Below, in pieces: positions 1-5,831 of a stretch of DNA of 10,560 nt. A model generated the notes under the pieces. It worked only from the letters and a program-made list of their open reading frames with translations. It made no database searches and had not been told where the DNA came from. Position numbers and translations under genes: made by a program. Source of the stretch: Bacillota bacterium (GTDB taxonomy: Bacteria > Armatimonadota > Hebobacteria > Hebobacterales > Hebobacteraceae); assembly GCA_030597345.1 (NCBI GenBank), contig JAUVSA010000047.1, positions 1-10,560 on the forward strand. The letters run 5' to 3'. Numbering within the stretch: the first letter of the stretch is position 1; each line of letters starts with the position of its first letter.

Positions 1-29
1 GCAGGAGCAAGCTCTTGCCCAACGCGCGG

Positions 30-101
30 AACGGCTGGCGCGCATGGGAATGCGCGCCCTACAGTAACGGCTGGCGCGCATCGGTGTGCCCGCCCTAGAG
101 T
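30..101. repeat. Two tandem 36-bp stem-loop units downstream of the GH130 gene
   Basis: Units 30-65 and 66-101 are adjacent and match at 31 of 36 positions. Both begin AACGGCTGGCGCGCAT. Each folds on itself. In unit 1 the arms GGCGCGCAT (37-45) and ATGCGCGCC (50-58) are a perfect 9-bp inverted repeat around a 4-base loop. In unit 2 (73-81 with 86-94) the same stem has one mismatch and one G-U pair. The array ends at the stop codon of the minus-strand GH130 gene, so it would lie at the 3' end of that transcript. There is no T-run, so this is REP-like or a U-less terminator/mRNA-stabilising structure rather than a classic intrinsic terminator. The left window edge hides any further copies. Confidence 0.7.
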
Positions 102-1078
102 TAGCCCGGGCAGGCTTTGAGGTAGTCGAGGATCTCGGTCATGTCGGCGGTGACGAGTGCCACCAGATCGTCCGCGGCGCCGTAGTAGACGCGCAGCTCG
201 TTGGTCTTCCGGTCGAGCACGGCCCCCGTGGGGAAGACCACGTCGTCCACGTCGCCGACGCGCTCGTAGGGCGCTTGTGGGCCGAACACCCATTCATCAG
301 AGCGCCGGATGATCTTGCAGGGCTCCTCCAGGTCGAGCAGGGCGAGGCCCACGCGGTAGATACTGCCAGAGCCTGTGGCTCTCACACCATGGTAGATAAT
401 GAGCCAACCCTCCGGGGTTTCGATGGGCTGGGTGCCCAGGCCGACCCTGCGTCCGTCCCACCATCCGGGCCTGGTGGGGAGGAGGACGCGGTGATCTCCC
501 CAGTGCTTGAGATCCGGTGAGAAGGAAATCCAGATATGTGCCTCCCCTCGGATAATGGGCCGATGGATGAGCCCGTAGCGGCCCTGGAAGCAGCGGGGGA
601 AGAGAGAAGCGTCCTTGTCCTCGGGAGGCACGAGGGGCCCGTATTTCTCGAAGGTGCGGAAGTCCTTGGTGGTGGCGAGCGTAACGAGCGGCCCGCCCGG
701 GGAGAAAGAGACATAGGTGATGGCGTATTCCTGCCTGTCTTCGAGCCAGACGATGCGTGGATCCTCCAGCCCCCACTGCTCCTCTTGGTGCTCGCGCTCC
801 GAGATCAGCGTGGGCTGAGGGTCTATCCGCCAGTCGGTCTTGCCATCCTTGCTCCTGGCGGCCGTGAGGTGAGAGAATCCCCGGAGGTCTTCCACCCGCA
901 CCAGCAGCAGGGTCTCGCCATTCACCTCGGCGGCCCCGGGATTGAAGACAGAGCTCGTGGGATAGGGCCACTGCTCCGGCGTGAAGATGGGGTTCTTCTC
1001 ATAGCGGGAGAAGAGAGATTGCACTCGGCTCTGATTGGCGAGGGTGTCGGTCCAATCTTGTCGGTTTGGCTCGGCCAT
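101..1078 (-). CDS. GH130 family glycosidase / beta-mannoside phosphorylase-type protein
   Basis: A 325-residue protein of the five-bladed beta-propeller GH130 family. Members phosphorolyse (or, in some subgroups, hydrolyse) beta-1,4- or 1,2-mannosides to mannose 1-phosphate plus a sugar. Visible family marks are VRVEDLRG (60-67), GLEDPR (103-108, with the Asp region expected to supply the general acid), KDASLFPR (155-162), HRP (172-174), YHGV (229-232) and the C-terminal YYGAAD (298-303). Arg108, Lys155 and His230 are in places where phosphorylase members bind phosphate, which favours a phosphorylase; this is inference. There is no signal peptide, so it is cytoplasmic. I chose ATG at 1078 because family similarity starts just after it and GGAG lies upstream. 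The frame stays open to an ATG at 1246 that overlaps the EamA stop as ATGA, but those 56 extra residues look non-conserved. It is probably cotranscribed with EamA. The substrate is not determinable. Confidence 0.9.
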   Translation of the reverse strand: MAEPNRQDWTDTLANQSRVQSLFSRYEKNPIFTPEQWPYPTSSVFNPGAAEVNGETLLLVRVEDLRGFSHLTAARSKDGKTDWRIDPQPTLISEREHQEEQWGLEDPRIVWLEDRQEYAITYVSFSPGGPLVTLATTKDFRTFEKYGPLVPPEDKDASLFPRCFQGRYGLIHRPIIRGEAHIWISFSPDLKHWGDHRVLLPTRPGWWDGRRVGLGTQPIETPEGWLIIYHGVRATGSGSIYRVGLALLDLEEPCKIIRRSDEWVFGPQAPYERVGDVDDVVFPTGAVLDRKTNELRVYYGAADDLVALVTADMTEILDYLKACPG

Positions 1079-1242
1079 TTGGCTTCTTTCTCCGGCGGCC
1101 CGCAGGCCGCACAGCCGTTGGTGCCGCAATGATACATGCTGCGCTGCTGCTTGCCAAGGCGTGCTGTCCTCATCGCGCGCCCAGCGAGTGTATGGAGGTC
1201 GAGTGGCGAGGTTGCCTTCGCTGAGCTGGGGATGGACCCTGG

Positions 1243-1677
1243 TCATCTAGGCTTCATGAGCTGGATTAGGCTGAGGCCGAGGATGACGAGGGCGATGCCG
1301 CCGAGCTGGCCGATGGAGACCCGGGAGCGCAGGATGGCCATACTGAGGATGACGACGGCGACCTGGCTGGCGCCGACCATGATGGGGACGGCGTAATCGG
1401 GGCTGGTGGCCTTGAGGCATTGCCAGTAGAGGAAGTGTGCGACGAGGCCGGCGAGGAGGCCTCCGAGGGCCAGGAAGATGACGGCGCGAGGGGTGAACCC
1501 GCTCCAGTCGGCATAGCGGGCGAACGGGACCGCCGAAAGGCCGAGGAAGACGATGACGGCGGCGGAGCGGATGAAGAGTCCCGCGTAGGGCTGGGTGGGG
1601 CTGAGACCGAGCTTCTCGACGATGGAGGCGCTGGCCATGACGACTCCGGCGGCCAGCGCGTACATCAGGGCAGTCAT
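1243..1677 (-). CDS. Single-domain EamA/DMT-superfamily membrane transporter
   Basis: A 144-residue, very hydrophobic protein with five predicted membrane helices at about residues 2-20, 31-53, 64-87, 94-114 and 119-140, followed by a short basic end. This is the size of one EamA domain. Most EamA/drug-metabolite transporters are about 300 residues with two such domains, and half-size members are expected to act as dimers in the inner membrane. The helix starting at about residue 94 begins YAVPIMVGASQV, a pattern typical of the family. The start is ATG at 1677, preceded by AGGGAGGA at good spacing; the longer upstream reading frame has no such support. The stop overlaps a possible alternative GH130 start (ATGA). 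Substrate is unknown; sugars, amino acids and metabolites are all possible for the superfamily. Confidence 0.85.
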   Translation of the reverse strand: MTALMYALAAGVVMASASIVEKLGLSPTQPYAGLFIRSAAVIVFLGLSAVPFARYADWSGFTPRAVIFLALGGLLAGLVAHFLYWQCLKATSPDYAVPIMVGASQVAVVILSMAILRSRVSIGQLGGIALVILGLSLIQLMKPR

Positions 1678-1723
1678 GTGTGTCCTCCCTGGGTGTGTGA
1701 AATGCCGAGTTGAGGTTGGCTCG

Positions 1724-1732
1724 ACTATAGCA
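1724..1732 (-). promoter_or_regulatory. Candidate extended -10 promoter for the EamA-GH130 unit
   Basis: On the minus strand this reads TGCTATAGT, an extended -10 element (TGn plus TATAGT, one base from TATAAT). No good -35 box lies at 17 bp, which is usual for extended -10 promoters. A start about seven bases on would give a leader near 40 nt before the EamA ATG at 1677. Inferred from sequence only. Confidence 0.4.
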
Positions 1733-1774
1733 CGGCTGAGGTGTGCGCGGCTAGGCTCGGTTCGCTCAACCTGA

Positions 1775-1802
1775 TGTACGGAAGTGTTGGTGTACGGAAG
1801 TG
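1775..1802. repeat. Direct repeat of 12 bp, 16-bp period, upstream of the zinc-protein gene
   Basis: TGTACGGAAGTG occurs at 1775-1786 and again at 1791-1802, perfectly, separated by TTGG. The pair lies in the divergent region between the EamA gene and the plus-strand cysteine-rich gene that starts at 1859. A spacing of about one and a half helix turns could suit a regulator binding two direct half-sites, but no known operator is recognised. Confidence 0.5.
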
Positions 1803-1858
1803 ACCGAATGTGGCAGTAAGGTGGGCAGGTTACCGTCAGGAGAGAACAACGGGGGACA

Positions 1859-2206
1859 ATGGCCGAACACATTGCCTATGTGCCGTACGCGGAGTTGGTG
1901 CAGCGCTTCCGAGAGTGGGGGGAGTGGACGTGCGTGATATGCGGGGGTCCGGTAGGGCACCGATCTTTAGGGCATGAGCGGCGGCGGGCGCCTCTGTTCG
2001 AGTGCGCCGACTGCGGGCGGCGCTCGGACGGATGCCAGACCTTCGAGGGGCACCACGTCCTGTACGGGGGGTGCGCGCTGGAGGACCGGGGGGCGACGCG
2101 CTGTGGGCACTGGCTGTGCTCCTGGGCACGGCCGGGCGGAAAGTGTCCCGTGTGCGGCGCGGCCCGCGAGTCTCGGCCGACATATGCAACGGCCCGGGGC
2201 CGGTGA
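1859..2206 (+). CDS. Small cysteine-rich zinc-binding protein, RING/zinc-ribbon-like
   Basis: A 115-residue soluble protein with ten cysteines (25, 28, 49, 52, 59, 72, 82, 87, 96, 99) and several histidines. Cysteine pairs CVIC (25-28), CADC (49-52) and CPVC (96-99) are zinc knuckles. The segment 49-99 follows the RING spacing C-x2-C-x29-C-x-H-x2-C ... C-x2-C, with Cys82, His84 and Cys87 in the middle; the sixth RING ligand would be Ala90 and is missing. It could therefore be a degenerate RING-like cross-brace or two or three separate zinc ribbons. ATG at 1859 is preceded by CAGGAGAG and GGGGGA. Overlapping open frames on the same strand lack the knuckles. It converges on the 41-residue cysteine-repeat gene. 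No function is recognised; nucleic-acid or protein binding is typical of such folds. Confidence 0.7.
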   Translation: MAEHIAYVPYAELVQRFREWGEWTCVICGGPVGHRSLGHERRRAPLFECADCGRRSDGCQTFEGHHVLYGGCALEDRGATRCGHWLCSWARPGGKCPVCGAARESRPTYATARGR

Positions 2207-2219
2207 AGGCCTCCGGGCC
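2191..2219 (+). terminator. GC-rich hairpin over the stop of the zinc-protein gene
   Basis: GGCCCGG (2191-2197) pairs with CCGGGCC (2213-2219), a perfect 7-bp stem extended by a G-T and a G-C pair. It spans the TGA at 2204-2206. There is no T-run after it, so it is at best a weak or Rho-assisted terminator, or an mRNA 3' stabiliser. Confidence 0.3.
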
Positions 2220-2236
2220 GACAGACTTACCTAGAC

Positions 2237-2257
2237 GAGTCCGATGCGACCGGACTC
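2237..2257. terminator. Hairpin between two convergent genes
   Basis: GAGTCCG (2237-2243) and CGGACTC (2251-2257) form a perfect 7-bp stem with a 7-base loop. It lies in the 69-bp gap between the convergent zinc-protein gene and the 41-residue cysteine-repeat gene, where a bidirectional terminator would be expected. Neither strand shows a U-tract, so efficiency is doubtful. Confidence 0.35.
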
Positions 2258-2275
2258 ACTGAAGGAGACCGTCTG

Positions 2276-2401
2276 CTAGTCGCAGCAGGACTTCTTGGTT
2301 TCCTTCTTCTCGGTCTCGCAAACCTGCTTCTTTTCAGTCTCACACGTCTCTTTCTTCTCAGTCTCGCAGGTCTGCTTCTTCTCGGCTCCACATTCGCCCA
2401 T
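2276..2401 (-). CDS. 41-residue Cys-Glu-Thr-Glu-Lys-Lys octad-repeat protein
   Basis: A very small protein that begins MGECGAEKKQ and ends SCCD before a TAG. Cysteines at 4, 12, 20 and 28 are exactly eight residues apart; each starts an octad of the form C-E-T-E-K-K-x-x (the first is degenerate, C-G-A-E-K-K-Q-T). A last unit has Lys at 36 instead of Cys and is followed by Cys39-Cys40. More than half of the residues are Glu or Lys and there are no aromatic residues, signal peptide or membrane segment. The start is well supported: AAGGAG sits 8 bases before the ATG and a near-consensus sigma-70 promoter lies about 50 bp upstream. I do not recognise the family. Regular free thiols suggest metal binding (metallothionein-like) or redox/disulfide linkage; this is inference only. 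Confidence 0.75.
   Translation of the reverse strand: MGECGAEKKQTCETEKKETCETEKKQVCETEKKETKKSCCD
2297..2392 (-). repeat. 24-bp coding tandem repeat inside the small gene (four units)
   Basis: Units 2392-2369, 2368-2345, 2344-2321 and 2320-2297 (minus-strand order) each encode one cysteine octad. The core reads TGC-GAG-ACT-GAG-AAG-AAG with mostly synonymous changes, such as TGT for TGC, GAA for GAG and AAA for AAG. The changes keep the amino acids, which suggests selection on the protein rather than recent slippage. Confidence 0.75.
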
Positions 2402-2451
2402 TTAGCTCGCTCCTTGCTTTAGGATTCTAGTGCAATTCCACACTAATAAGT

Positions 2452-2480
2452 ATTATCCCTGCTATTGGGCGCCGAGTCAA
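2452..2480 (-). promoter_or_regulatory. Sigma-70-type promoter for the 41-residue protein gene
   Basis: Minus strand: -35 TTGACT (2480-2475), a spacer of exactly 17 bp, and -10 GATAAT (2457-2452). Each box differs from consensus by one base. The predicted start near 2445 gives a leader of about 44 nt with AAGGAG before the ATG at 2401. The area around the -10 is the most A/T-rich in the neighbourhood. This is the best promoter match I see in the window. Confidence 0.75.
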
Positions 2481-2540
2481 GGGTGAGGTGTGATGCCCGT
2501 GGGACAGGAGTGAGCGGGCGGAGAGGACAAAGCCAGGCAG

Positions 2541-3266
2541 TCAGCGCTGTCGTTCGGATTCGAGGCGGTCGATTTCGGCGAAGGTATGTTTGATGTAGGC
2601 GACTGCGCGGGCGGCGGCTTCCCGGAGGAGCCGCTCTCCTTCCTCGGCGGAGGCCTTGCTGGGGGCGCCCCAGAGGCCGGTGGGGCTGACGGCGCCGATG
2701 CCGGTGTAGTCGAAGAACTCGCGGCCCTGGGCGGGGGAGAAATCGGGTCTGGCCCGATCCATCTTCACTAGATGGGGGTGGATGTGCATGCTGAGGGATG
2801 TTTCGAAGCGGCCGGCGTGGAGGTCTGCGGATTCTCCCTGCCCGGCAGTGCCGGCGTCGGGCGTGGTGAGGATGACGTGGAGTCCTCTGCGATCCAGGTT
2901 GATCTCCCGAAGGGTGGGCTTGATGATCCAGTTGCCGCCGTGAGCGACGAGGAGGACGACCTTGCTGATGCCGTGGTGGTGGAGCGAGCGAGTGAGGTCC
3001 TCGACGACGGCGGCGAGGGTGGAGGGGCGGAGCCAGACAGTGCCATAGAAATCGCAGTGCTCGCGGGAGCAGCTAAAGGGGAGAGCGGGCAGGAGGTAGC
3101 AGTTGTCCAGCTCCTTTGCGACGCGCTCGGCGAGGGCCTGGGCGATGAGGTAGTCGGTGGCGACGGGGAGGTGGTAGCTGTGCTGCTCGATGGCGCCGAT
3201 GGGGAGCAGGGCCATTTCGGGGCTGGCCTGGGCGATTTCGTCGAAGGTGTCTTCCCAGTTGACCAT
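2541..3266 (-). CDS. Creatininase-family amidohydrolase
   Basis: A 241-residue protein of the creatininase/formamide-hydrolase family (usual length about 240-260). These are cytoplasmic binuclear metal enzymes that open cyclic amides or cleave formamides; examples are creatinine amidohydrolase, the riboflavin-pathway formamide hydrolase ArfB and mycofactocin MftE. Metal ligands fit: Glu27, His29 and Asp38 in LPIGAIEQH...D have the same spacing as the creatininase Glu-x-His...Asp set, followed by AHGGN (108-112) and the HAGRFETS block (150-157, Glu155). The ATG at 3266 follows AAAGGAG at good distance. It is divergent from the ABC transporter gene with a 237-bp gap. The family does not predict substrate, and nothing nearby belongs to creatinine, riboflavin or mycofactocin metabolism. 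Confidence 0.9.
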   Translation of the reverse strand: MVNWEDTFDEIAQASPEMALLPIGAIEQHSYHLPVATDYLIAQALAERVAKELDNCYLLPALPFSCSREHCDFYGTVWLRPSTLAAVVEDLTRSLHHHGISKVVLLVAHGGNWIIKPTLREINLDRRGLHVILTTPDAGTAGQGESADLHAGRFETSLSMHIHPHLVKMDRARPDFSPAQGREFFDYTGIGAVSPTGLWGAPSKASAEEGERLLREAAARAVAYIKHTFAEIDRLESERQR

Positions 3267-3363
3267 TGTGAGCGCTCCTTTGCTCCGGGTTATCGTGCAG
3301 ATGAGGGAGAGCTAACCGGTGTGCCGGGTGGTCCGGATCCGGCGAGCTGGGGGATTATTCAAA

Positions 3364-3389
3364 GCCCGGAGGTGACAGACCTTCCGGGC
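3364..3389. other. Stable hairpin in the creatininase/ABC divergent region
   Basis: GCCCGGAGGT (3364-3373) pairs with ACCTTCCGGGC (3379-3389): ten base pairs with one bulged T and a 5-base loop. A 10-bp palindrome CCGGATCCGG lies at 3333-3342. On the minus strand the hairpin is followed by TTTGAAT, a weak terminator-like tail, and it would lie in the leader of the creatininase message if that starts far upstream. No riboswitch class is recognised. The rest of 3267-3503 holds only a possible -10 (TATATT, 3455-3460) for the plus-strand operon. Confidence 0.45.
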
Positions 3390-3503
3390 CAGAAGGCAGG
3401 GAGTGTGAGGGATTGGGCGTGTGCGGGCAAAGGATGGAGGGTCCGGGGGCGAAGTATATTGAACAGTTGGTGGGGGGAGGGGAATAGAGAAGCGGTAGAC
3501 GTT

Positions 3504-5831
3504 GTGAGGACTTCCACGACAGCGAGCACAGATACAGAAGACATTTCTGCGGCCGGCCTGCCGCCGGAGGTGGGCGCGTGGCTCAGGCAGCATGTGCCCG
3601 GGGAGCGGGTGGTGCTGAGCCAGTACGCGGACCTGCACGGCCCGGGGCACTTCGGGGACGCCTGGGTAATTGCGACCGAGCGATTGCTGATTGCGCTGCG
3701 CCTGGACGCAGACGGGCTGAAGTGCCAGGCGCGGATTCCCCTGCAGGAAGTGGATCGGCTGCAGGTGCGAGAGTTCGTTGGCAATGGCCGCCTGGATGTG
3801 GTGAGCGATGGGGCGACTCAGGCCTTGGCGCGCTTCACGAAATCGCTGGCAAGGGATGTGGAGGAAACAGCGCAGGAGTTCGCGCGGCTGGCCAGCGAGC
3901 AGCGGGCGGAGGTCGGGCTGCCGCCGGCGGAGGTGATCGGAGATGTGGCAGACCGGGGGGCGGCGCGATGCGCGGTGTGCGGCCGGGTGCTGTCCCGAGA
4001 AGGGGTCTGCACGCAGTGCATGGACCGGAAGCAGCTCGCCTGGCGGATGCTGGGATTCGTGCGGCAGTACGCCTGGCTTGCGGCGCTGGGTCTGGGGCTT
4101 GCGGGGCTGGCGACCGCGGTGCAGCTTGTACGGCCGATCCTTTCCAAGGTGATTGTTGACGATGTGATCGGGTTGGGCAGGTGGTATCTGCTGGGGAGAA
4201 TCATCGCGGTGCTAGCGCTGCTCTTCGCGGCGGGGTCAGGGTTGACGTATGTTCGGGCGTACCTGCTGGCGTGGCTGGGGCAGCGGGTGGTGGCGGATTT
4301 GCGGTCGAAGACTTACCGCCATCTCCAGCAGTTGGCGGTGGGGTTCTACGAGCGGCGGCAGACGGGGCAGTTGATGTCTCGCCTGACGCACGACACGGGC
4401 CACATCCAGGATTTCGTGGCGGACTATCTGCAAGAGATCGTAGTCCAGTCTTTCACGGTGATCATCATCCTGGGCATTATGTTCTACTGCGAGCCGAGAC
4501 TGGCGGCCTACACGCTGGTGCCGGTCCCGCTGATCATCTTGACGACGACGATGGTGCGGTCGCGGGTGCGCCGATACTACCGGAGCGCGCGGCGGCGAAT
4601 GGGTGGAATCCACGCGGTGCTGGCGGACGCGATCCCCGGGGTGCGAGTGGTGAAGGCGTTCGCGCAGGAAGAGCGGGAGATCGAGCGCTTCGATCTCCGG
4701 AATGAGGGATACACGCAGACGAGCATCAGCGCGGCGCAACTGCGAAGCGCCTACATGAGCGCCATTGCGGGACTGATGGGGCTGGGATACTTGCTGGTCT
4801 GGTACTACGGCGCGAACGGTGTGGGCTCTGGGACGATCCAGCTCGGAACTCTGGTCATGTTCACCCAGTACTTGTGGCAGCTCTACGGGCCGATCGGAGC
4901 GATCAGCAGGCTGTACGAGCGGTTCCAGTTTGCGGCGACGGCGGCGGAGCGTGTGTTCGAGATCCTGGACACAGAGCCGGAGGTGGATCGAACCCGGGAG
5001 CAGAGGTCGGCCTCGCGCGTGAAGGGGGCGGTCAGGTTCGAGCACGTTTACTTCAGCTACGAAGATGGAGCCCCGGTGTTGTATGACGTCGAGCTCGACA
5101 TAGCGCCGGGGGAGATGATCGGGCTGGTGGGCCGCACCGGTGTGGGGAAGACGACGCTCGTCAACCTGGTGTGCAGGTTCTACGATCCGGATCGAGGGAC
5201 GATCTACATAGACGGACACGATCTGCGGGAGTACGACCTGCGGTCGTGGCGCAGCCAGATCGGTATGGTGCTGCAGGAGGCATTCCTCTTCCACGGGAGC
5301 ATTGCGGAGAACATATCGTACGGGAAGGCAGAGGCGTCGGAGGACGAGATCATTGCGGCTGCGAGGGCGGCAAACGCGCATGACTTCATCATGGCGCTGC
5401 CGGACGCCTATGATTCACAGGTCGGGGAGCGGGGGATGCGGCTGTCGGGAGGCGAGAGACAGCGAATCTCGATCGCGCGCGCCATTCTGCACAACCCGAG
5501 GCTGCTGATCTTCGACGAGGCGACTTCATCGGTCGATACGGAGACCGAGATGCTCATTCAGGATGCCATACAGAAGCTGATCTCCGGCAGGACGACCTTC
5601 GCGATTGCGCATCGACTCTCGACGCTGCGGTACGCAGACCGGATCGTGGTAGTGGAGGAGGGGAGGATCGCGGAGATCGGAAGCCACGATGAGCTGATGA
5701 CGAAGGATGGGATCTACGCGCGGCTGGTGACGGCGCAGACGCAAATGGGTATCCAGCCGACCGCCGCGGAGGAAGAGGCAGGCGAGGGCCCTGGCGAGAA
5801 CGGCGAATCCGAGGAGGAAGATGAGGTCTAG
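3504..5831 (+). CDS. ABC exporter half-transporter with N-terminal PH-like domain and zinc ribbon
   Basis: A 775-residue ABC protein, about 180 residues longer than a normal exporter half-transporter. Residues about 20-130 resemble a bacterial PH-like/GRAM-type beta domain (VIATERLLIAL, RLQVREF). A zinc ribbon follows with Cys156, 159, 169 and 172. Six helices (about 190-212, 228-252, 306-328, 333-352, 413-435, 447-467) form the exporter membrane domain. The ATPase has Walker A GRTGVGKT (543-550), signature LSGGE (647-651), Walker B LLIFDE (667-672, catalytic Glu672) and His703. The tail is acidic. It should homodimerise in the inner membrane. GTG at 3504 is chosen because the upstream frame is antisense to creatininase and no in-frame ATG occurs before residue 173; its SD is modest. 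It overlaps the DUF1854 gene. This pairing is sometimes annotated as cyanophycin-associated, but no cyanophycin genes are here. Confidence 0.88.
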   Translation: MRTSTTASTDTEDISAAGLPPEVGAWLRQHVPGERVVLSQYADLHGPGHFGDAWVIATERLLIALRLDADGLKCQARIPLQEVDRLQVREFVGNGRLDVVSDGATQALARFTKSLARDVEETAQEFARLASEQRAEVGLPPAEVIGDVADRGAARCAVCGRVLSREGVCTQCMDRKQLAWRMLGFVRQYAWLAALGLGLAGLATAVQLVRPILSKVIVDDVIGLGRWYLLGRIIAVLALLFAAGSGLTYVRAYLLAWLGQRVVADLRSKTYRHLQQLAVGFYERRQTGQLMSRLTHDTGHIQDFVADYLQEIVVQSFTVIIILGIMFYCEPRLAAYTLVPVPLIILTTTMVRSRVRRYYRSARRRMGGIHAVLADAIPGVRVVKAFAQEEREIERFDLRNEGYTQTSISAAQLRSAYMSAIAGLMGLGYLLVWYYGANGVGSGTIQLGTLVMFTQYLWQLYGPIGAISRLYERFQFAATAAERVFEILDTEPEVDRTREQRSASRVKGAVRFEHVYFSYEDGAPVLYDVELDIAPGEMIGLVGRTGVGKTTLVNLVCRFYDPDRGTIYIDGHDLREYDLRSWRSQIGMVLQEAFLFHGSIAENISYGKAEASEDEIIAAARAANAHDFIMALPDAYDSQVGERGMRLSGGERQRISIARAILHNPRLLIFDEATSSVDTETEMLIQDAIQKLISGRTTFAIAHRLSTLRYADRIVVVEEGRIAEIGSHDELMTKDGIYARLVTAQTQMGIQPTAAEEEAGEGPGENGESEEEDEV

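Noticed and set aside
1..29. Possible third copy of the 36-bp repeat at the left edge
   Set aside because: When aligned to the unit it does not match; only a short GCAAG/CTTGC inverted repeat is present.
1095..1110. 6-bp inverted repeat GCGGCC/GGCCGC between EamA and GH130
   Set aside because: Short GC-only stem with no U-tract, expected by chance in DNA of this composition.
1974..2262. Two 86-residue frames overlapping the zinc-protein gene
   Set aside because: Neither has the paired cysteine knuckles, and the 1859 frame has a good SD and a full-length start.
2772..3503. In-frame open extension upstream of the ABC transporter GTG
   Set aside because: Much of it is antisense to the well-supported creatininase gene, it has no domain-like sequence, and it is a by-product of high GC content.
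4236..5381. 381-residue minus-strand open frame antisense to the ABC transporter
   Set aside because: Shadow frame: low-complexity Arg/His/Leu composition and no family signature, opposite canonical ABC motifs.
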